From positions 1 to 9,922 of the forward strand of contig JAFGKX010000080.1 in NCBI GenBank assembly GCA_016928375.1: a stretch of 9,922 nucleotides of DNA, written 5' to 3'. Position numbers and translations under genes: made by a program. The DNA comes from Candidatus Omnitrophota bacterium. Lineage in GTDB: Bacteria; Omnitrophota; Gorgyraeia; JABMRG01; JAFGKX01. This document shows positions 5,961 through 9,922 of the stretch, piece after piece. Position 1 is the stretch's first letter, and every line of letters begins with the position of its first letter. A model generated the notes under the pieces. The model was not told the origin of the DNA. It saw nothing but the letters and a program-made list of their open reading frames with translations, and searched no databases.

Positions 5961-6737
5961 ATGCTTGCAAAAATAATAGAAGAAAAAGAAAAACAAATAG
6001 CGGACGCTAAAAAAGCCTTTTCTCGGCAGGAGATTATCGATAAATGCGCAAGCCTGTCTAACAGCAGGCATGATTTCAAACATGCTGTATCGAAGCACGG
6101 AGACATAAATCTTATTGCTGAGATAAAAAAGGCATCTCCGAGCCGGGGTGTTATTAGAGAGGATTTTAATCCGCAGGAAATAGCCAAAATTTATCAGTTC
6201 GCGGGCGCATCCGCCATATCGGTACTGACAGAGGAAAAATATTTTTTAGGTTCTTTGGATTATATAAATAAGATAAAACAGGTATGCACGCTGCCGATAT
6301 TGCGCAAGGATTTTATAATAGACGAATATCAGATATACGAATCGCGCTATTTCGGAGCCGACGCTATTCTTCTTATTGCGGATATCTTGTCTATAGATGA
6401 AATACGGCAATTTATGGAAATAGCAGCTGCGCTTGCAATAGACTGCCTCCTTGAAGTTCATAACGAAGAGGACCTTAGCAAAGCGATAAATTCCGGCGCA
6501 GGCATCATAGGCATAAACAACAGAGACCTGCATACATTTAAATTAAGCCTAAAGACATCGGAGAATATTATACCGCTTATACCCAAGGACAGAGTAATTG
6601 TTGTCGAAAGCGGCATAAAATCCAACGCAGATGCCATGTATTTTAAAAGCCTTGGGGCTAACGCGGTTTTGATAGGAGAGGCATTTATGGATGAGGCGGA
6701 TATCGCGAAAAAAGTAAAAGAGGTCCTGGGCAAATGA
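5961..6737 (+). CDS. trpC: Indole-3-glycerol-phosphate synthase
   Basis: TrpC closes the indole ring, converting CdRP to indole-3-glycerol phosphate with loss of CO2 and water. It is a 258-residue monofunctional (beta/alpha)8 barrel, not the TrpC-TrpF fusion of enterobacteria. All key residues can be placed: Glu54 and Lys56 (AEIKKASPS), Lys116 (ILRKDF), Glu165 (LLEVH), Asn186 (GINNRDL), and Glu216-Ser217 (VVESGI). The phosphate-binding end VLIGEAFM (236-243) is intact. It starts at ATG 5961, 10 nt after trpD, with no strong Shine-Dalgarno; translation probably depends on coupling. Its TGA overlaps the trpF ATG by 4 nt. Confidence 0.97.
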   Translation: MLAKIIEEKEKQIADAKKAFSRQEIIDKCASLSNSRHDFKHAVSKHGDINLIAEIKKASPSRGVIREDFNPQEIAKIYQFAGASAISVLTEEKYFLGSLDYINKIKQVCTLPILRKDFIIDEYQIYESRYFGADAILLIADILSIDEIRQFMEIAAALAIDCLLEVHNEEDLSKAINSGAGIIGINNRDLHTFKLSLKTSENIIPLIPKDRVIVVESGIKSNADAMYFKSLGANAVLIGEAFMDEADIAKKVKEVLGK

Positions 6738-7366
6738 CAGTGAAGGCAAAAATTTGCGGCATAACGAATCTTGAGGATGCAAAGGCAGCCGTTGATTCGG
6801 GTGCCGATATGCTGGGTTTTGTGTTTTATAAAAAAAGCCCAAGATTCATAGCGCCTGAAAAAGCGTTGAAAATTATAGATAAGCTGCCGGACGCAGTAGA
6901 AAAGGTGGCGGTGTTTGTCGATGAGGCAGAGACAAATGTAAAAGATATCATAAGCAGGGTGGCGGGCGGCGTTGATATTTTGCAGTTTCATGGCTCAGAA
7001 ACCGCGGATTATTGCAGAAAGTTTGATAAAAAAATAATAAAAGTCGCAAGGATTAAGGATAAAAATTCCATAGATGGCTTTGAAAGCTATAAGGTGGATT
7101 TTTTTCTGTTGGATTCTTTTAAAGAAGGCGCCTTCGGCGGCACAGGCAAAAATTTCGACTGGAAACTGGCGAATGATTTTAAAAAACTTTATAATGTTCC
7201 GGTAATATTATCGGGTGGTTTAACCTGCAGCAATGTGAAAGAGGCAATAGAAAAAGTCAGGCCCTATGCGATAGATGTATCAAGCGGAGTTGAGGCCTAT
7301 CCGGGCAAAAAAGATGCGCGATTAGTTAAGGAATTTATTAAGAAAGTAAAAGAAGTCCCTCGCTAA
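6734..7366 (+). CDS. trpF: Phosphoribosylanthranilate isomerase
   Basis: TrpF isomerises phosphoribosyl-anthranilate to CdRP, so it acts before TrpC although it is encoded after it. The 210-residue barrel has catalytic Cys8 in KICGIT and catalytic Asp127 in LLDSF. Also present are GADMLGFVFYKKSPRFI (23-39), QFHGSE (84-89), GAFGGTGKNFDW, the phosphate loop VILSGGL, and IDVSSGVEAYPGKKD near the end. Both this gene and hisA are complete, so the bifunctional PriA arrangement does not apply. The last codons and the TAA (7364-7366) lie inside an imperfect palindrome, which may have replaced or extended the original 3' end. trpB does not follow directly; htpX and an M20 hydrolase come between. Confidence 0.97.
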   Translation: MTVKAKICGITNLEDAKAAVDSGADMLGFVFYKKSPRFIAPEKALKIIDKLPDAVEKVAVFVDEAETNVKDIISRVAGGVDILQFHGSETADYCRKFDKKIIKVARIKDKNSIDGFESYKVDFFLLDSFKEGAFGGTGKNFDWKLANDFKKLYNVPVILSGGLTCSNVKEAIEKVRPYAIDVSSGVEAYPGKKDARLVKEFIKKVKEVPR

Positions 7367-7410
7367 TGCTAAATCCTCGCACCTGCTCGGATTTTAGTGA
7401 TGCTCGGGAC
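7355..7410. repeat. Imperfect palindrome covering the trpF stop codon
   Basis: GTCCC (7355-7359) pairs with GGGAC (7406-7410), and CTAAATCC (7369-7376) pairs with GGATTTTAG (7389-7397) with one bulge, around a 12-nt loop. The intervening arms pair poorly. There is no T-tract, so this is unlikely to be an intrinsic terminator. It looks like a dispersed palindromic repeat that has run into the 3' end of trpF. Confidence 0.55.
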
Positions 7411-7432
7411 AATTTTAACGAAGTTAAAATTG
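7410..7432 (+). repeat. Perfect 10-bp stem hairpin abutting the htpX ribosome-binding site
   Basis: CAATTTTAAC (7410-7419), GAA loop, GTTAAAATTG (7423-7432) is a perfect inverted repeat. Its last G is the first G of the GGAGG for htpX, so folding would partly hide the ribosome-binding site. It could be an operator, an RNA switch or a repeat remnant; the sequence alone does not decide. As a rho-independent terminator it is weak, since the stem is AT-rich and no U-run follows. Confidence 0.65.
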
Positions 7433-7436
7433 GAGG
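7430..7436 (+). promoter_or_regulatory. Strong Shine-Dalgarno TTGGAGG for htpX
   Basis: TTGGAGG lies 6 nt before ATG 7443 and overlaps the 3' base pairs of the hairpin at 7410-7432. The same heptamer precedes hisB and hisI. Confidence 0.8.
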
Positions 7437-7442
7437 CAAAAA

Positions 7443-8300
7443 ATGAAAAATTTATTTAAGACGACGTTTCTTTTGACATTGCTTACGCTTTTGCTCGTAT
7501 GGATAGGCGCGGCACTAGGCGGAAGGCAGGGGATGATTATAGCGTTCTGTTTTGCGCTTGTACTTAATTTTTTAAGCTATTGGTTTTCGGATAAAATAGC
7601 GCTTGCGATATACAGGGCAAAGCCGGCGCCTGAGGCTAAATTCGCGCATCTTTATAAAATGGTCAGTGAATTATCAAGCGCCGCAAAAATACCAATGCCC
7701 AAAGTGTATATTATACCTGTGGATGCCCCTAATGCTTTTGCCATGGGAAGAAACCCCAAACATGCCGCAGTGGCTGTGACGGAAGGCATTTTAAGGATAC
7801 TATCGGAAGATGAATTGCGCGGAGTAATTGCGCATGAACTGGCGCATGTTAAAAACAGGGATACGCTTATACAGACAGTTGTTGCCACAATAGCCGGAGC
7901 AATATCGATGATTGCGTATATGGCAAGGTGGGCGCTTATTTTTGGAACCGGCTCAAGGGGCCGCCGCGGCGGATCAGGTAATGCAATAGGTGTATTGGTA
8001 ATGACAATAATCGCCCCGATAATAGCCATGCTTATTCAGCTTGCTATATCGCGTGCGCGTGAATACCAGGCTGATGAAAGCGGCGCTAAGATATCCCATT
8101 CGCCTATGTCGCTTGCTCAGGCGCTAAAGAAGCTTACGCTTGCTTCACAGAGAGTCCCGATGCCTATTACAAATACGAGCACTGCGCATCTTTTTATAGT
8201 AAATCCCTTAAGCGGCGCAGGAATGATGAAATTATTCAGTACGCATCCTCCGATGGAAGAGAGGATAGCGCGGCTTGAGAAGATGTCACAAAATGGATAA
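7443..8300 (+). CDS. htpX: HtpX-type membrane zinc metalloprotease (M48)
   Basis: HtpX is an inner-membrane zinc endoprotease that degrades misfolded membrane proteins with its active site on the cytoplasmic side, usually alongside FtsH. The 285-residue protein has two N-terminal hydrophobic segments (about 5-24 and 30-47) and a soluble part with PNAFAMGRNPKHAAVAVTEG (96-115). The zinc motif is HELAH (131-135), with third ligand Glu207 in REYQADESG. Two further hydrophobic segments lie at about 141-168 and 182-203, separated by a Gly/Arg-rich loop. The C-terminal FSTHPPMEERIARLE signature is typical. It has no known role in tryptophan synthesis, yet it splits trpF from trpB. The last codons overlap the next gene by 8 nt. 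Expression may be partly independent of trp because of the hairpins and strong ribosome-binding site in front. Confidence 0.96.
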   Translation: MKNLFKTTFLLTLLTLLLVWIGAALGGRQGMIIAFCFALVLNFLSYWFSDKIALAIYRAKPAPEAKFAHLYKMVSELSSAAKIPMPKVYIIPVDAPNAFAMGRNPKHAAVAVTEGILRILSEDELRGVIAHELAHVKNRDTLIQTVVATIAGAISMIAYMARWALIFGTGSRGRRGGSGNAIGVLVMTIIAPIIAMLIQLAISRAREYQADESGAKISHSPMSLAQALKKLTLASQRVPMPITNTSTAHLFIVNPLSGAGMMKLFSTHPPMEERIARLEKMSQNG

Positions 8301-9492
8301 GGTTTTTAATTATATAAGCCGGCGCAGGGAAGAAGCCATACAGCTTGTCAGGAGCCTTGTGTCTATCCGTACCGTAAATCCGCCCGGGGAAAATTACGAA
8401 AAAATTATAAATTTGTTGGATAAAAAATGCAGACAGGCAGGCCTTGCAACTAAAAGAATGCCTGTTCCCGGAGCAAAAGGGCGCGTATGCCTTCTGGCTG
8501 ACTGGAACATAGGCGCGAAAAAAACCCTGCATATAAATGGCCATTATGATGTTGTACCATGCGCAGGCGGCTGGCACTCACAGCCTTTTAAACCTTTTTT
8601 AAGCGATGGTAAAATATACGGCAGAGGCACCGAAGACATGAAAGGCGGTATTGCGTGCTATATCATGGCTGTTTCTGCGTTGAAAAAATATAAGATACTG
8701 CCTAAATGCAATTTACAATTTTCGTTTACGCCGGATGAAGAAACCGGCGGCTCAACAGGATTCGGCTATCTTGTGAAAAAAGGTCTTATAAAAGCGGATT
8801 ACGGAATAGGCGAAGGCTATTCGGGGGCTTATGTATCATGCGGCAATAAAGGTGTTATTTGGCTGAATGTGGAAATAAAAGGAAGGCCTGCTCATGGCTC
8901 AAGTCCTTATAAAGGAGTAAATTCCTTCGAAGGAATGGTCGCTGCTTCAAATGAGCTCATAAAACTGAATGAAAAAATCTCAAAACGCAAAACTTCATAC
9001 ATGACACAGGATGAAAAAGACCGGCTTGCGACAATGGTATTAGGCGGCGCGGCATGGGGCCCCGAGAAGGTGAATATTGTGCCTGCCTGCGCCGGATTTA
9101 GTATCGACAGAAGGTTTCTGCCGGAAGAAAATATAAATAATGTTAAAAAAGAAATATTTGAATCTATAAATAAAGTAAAAAGAAAAATAAAAGGCCTGAA
9201 GATAAATATAAAAATTTTAAATGAACAGGATTCGGCAGTTTCAAAAACAAACCCTGCTTTTTTTGGCTGTTTCAGAAAAGGCATAAAAGAAGTGTTGAAT
9301 AAAGACGCGAAATTTGCCATAATGGCAGGCGCTACGGACATGAGGTTTTTGATGGCAAAAGGGACACCTTGCCTCGGATACGCGCCGCAAGGCGAAGGCC
9401 GCTGGCATGCGGATGATGAATATGTGAGTGTTAAAAGTTTAATAGATACGACAAAAGTATTTGCGTATATGTTCGAAAATTTCGGAGAATAA
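8293..9492 (+). CDS. M20-family zinc metallohydrolase (ArgE/DapE-like deacylase or peptidase)
   Basis: This is a dinuclear-zinc amidohydrolase of the M20 family, whose members include N-acetylornithine deacetylase, succinyl-diaminopimelate desuccinylase and carboxypeptidases. Started at ATG 8293 it has 399 residues; a TTG at 8275 inside htpX is a poorer start. The metal and catalytic residues are in order: His84 and Asp86 (NGHYDVVP), bridging Asp115 (GRGTEDMKGG), Glu149-Glu150 (FTPDEETGG), Glu174 (GIGEGYSG) and His372 (RWHADDEYVSV). The lid-domain motif GRPAHGSSP (198-206, His201) and VPACAGFSIDRR are present. The exact substrate cannot be read from the motifs, so no symbol is given. It lies between htpX and trpB, overlapping the former by 8 nt and ending 1 nt before the latter, so all three are probably co-translated. 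There is no signal peptide, so it is probably cytoplasmic. Confidence 0.93.
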   Translation: MDKVFNYISRRREEAIQLVRSLVSIRTVNPPGENYEKIINLLDKKCRQAGLATKRMPVPGAKGRVCLLADWNIGAKKTLHINGHYDVVPCAGGWHSQPFKPFLSDGKIYGRGTEDMKGGIACYIMAVSALKKYKILPKCNLQFSFTPDEETGGSTGFGYLVKKGLIKADYGIGEGYSGAYVSCGNKGVIWLNVEIKGRPAHGSSPYKGVNSFEGMVAASNELIKLNEKISKRKTSYMTQDEKDRLATMVLGGAAWGPEKVNIVPACAGFSIDRRFLPEENINNVKKEIFESINKVKRKIKGLKINIKILNEQDSAVSKTNPAFFGCFRKGIKEVLNKDAKFAIMAGATDMRFLMAKGTPCLGYAPQGEGRWHADDEYVSVKSLIDTTKVFAYMFENFGE

Positions 9493-9493
9493 A

Positions 9494-9922
9494 ATGTTGC
9501 CCAATAAAAAAGGTTATTTTGATGTATTCGGCGGAAAATTCATTCCGGAAACTCTGACGACTGCTTTACAAGGCCTGGAAAAAGAATACAAAACCGCCAG
9601 AAAAGATAAAGTTTTTAAAGATAAGCTGAATTATTATCTGCGTGAATACGCTGGACGCCCTACTTCGCTGTATTTTGCCGAGAATTTAACAGCGATGTGG
9701 AATAAGGCGAAGATATATCTTAAGCGCGAAGACCTGCTGCATACCGGCGCGCATAAAATCAACAATACCCTGGGCCAGGGGCTCTTGACAAAGAGAATGA
9801 AAAAACCGCGCGTAATCGCGGAGACAGGCGCAGGCCAGCATGGCGTCGCGACAGCCACTGTGGCTGCGATGTTCAGCTTAAAATGCGACGTGTATATGGG
9901 CACCGATGATATCAAGCGCCAG
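9494..9922 (+). CDS. trpB: Tryptophan synthase beta chain, N-terminal part (3' end outside window)
   Basis: TrpB condenses indole with serine through PLP to form tryptophan and works as an alpha2beta2 complex with TrpA. The first 143 residues are visible. GYFDVFGGKFIPETL is the classic start. KREDLLHTGAHKINN carries the PLP-binding lysine, Lys88 here (Lys87 in Salmonella). RVIAETGAGQHGVATATVAA (106-125) includes the catalytic Glu110, and VYMGTDDIKRQ follows. This is the TrpB1 type that normally pairs with TrpA, so trpA is expected just downstream. ATG 9494 is 1 nt after the M20 stop, with GGAG (9484-9487) 6 nt upstream. Confidence 0.98.
   Translation, partial: MLPNKKGYFDVFGGKFIPETLTTALQGLEKEYKTARKDKVFKDKLNYYLREYAGRPTSLYFAENLTAMWNKAKIYLKREDLLHTGAHKINNTLGQGLLTKRMKKPRVIAETGAGQHGVATATVAAMFSLKCDVYMGTDDIKRQ

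Noticed and set aside
9634..9915. Antisense open frame opposite the trpB start
   Set aside because: It is contained in the conserved trpB coding sequence and shows no recognisable domain or start context.

Overview
This window is a single plus-strand run of amino-acid biosynthesis genes in which a histidine cluster continues directly into a tryptophan cluster. The order is hisD (3' end only), two short unrecognised frames, hisB, hisA, hisI, trpE, trpG, trpD, trpC, trpF, htpX, an M20-family metallohydrolase, and trpB (5' part only, running off the window). Lysine-rich proteins, many AAA/ATA codons and very compact gene packing suggest a moderately AT-rich, probably uncultured bacterium. A Gram-negative-type lineage such as Omnitrophota or a relative is plausible, but this is only an impression: the window has no marker gene that fixes the phylum.

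Layout: 1-284 is the HisD C-terminus. 285-1088 is the odd region. It holds a 159-bp element with perfect 14-bp terminal inverted repeats (335-493) lying inside an open frame, an in-frame TGA (619-621), and a second frame (670-1056) that continues the first one. 1089-2401 is hisB-hisA, joined by an ATGA overlap. 2402-2501 is filled by an 82-bp palindromic repeat. 2502-7366 is hisI-trpE-trpG-trpD-trpC-trpF, with every junction overlapping or at most 10 nt apart. 7355-7432 carries two consecutive palindromes that cover the trpF stop and the htpX leader. 7443-9492 is htpX and the M20 hydrolase, overlapping by 8 nt. trpB begins at 9494.

Function: HisB, HisA, HisI and HisD cover four histidine-pathway activities. 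The genes for IGP synthase (hisH, hisF), hisC, hisE and hisG are not seen, although hisC, hisH and hisF often sit between the genes present here. TrpE/TrpG make anthranilate, and TrpD, TrpC and TrpF carry it to indole-glycerol phosphate. TrpB would complete tryptophan with a TrpA expected downstream. HisA and TrpF are separate sugar isomerases here, each with its own catalytic pair. There is no room for a leader, attenuator or T-box before trpE, so control of that gene is probably by feedback on the enzyme and by whatever promoter lies upstream.

A recurring pattern is that every real gap in the cluster (285-1088, 2402-2501, 7367-7442) contains a palindromic element, and the gene after each gap has the same strong TTGGAGG ribosome-binding site, while tightly coupled genes have weaker ones. 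I found no convincing new defence or mobile system. The most interesting material is the interrupted hisD-hisB gap and its in-frame inverted-repeat element.
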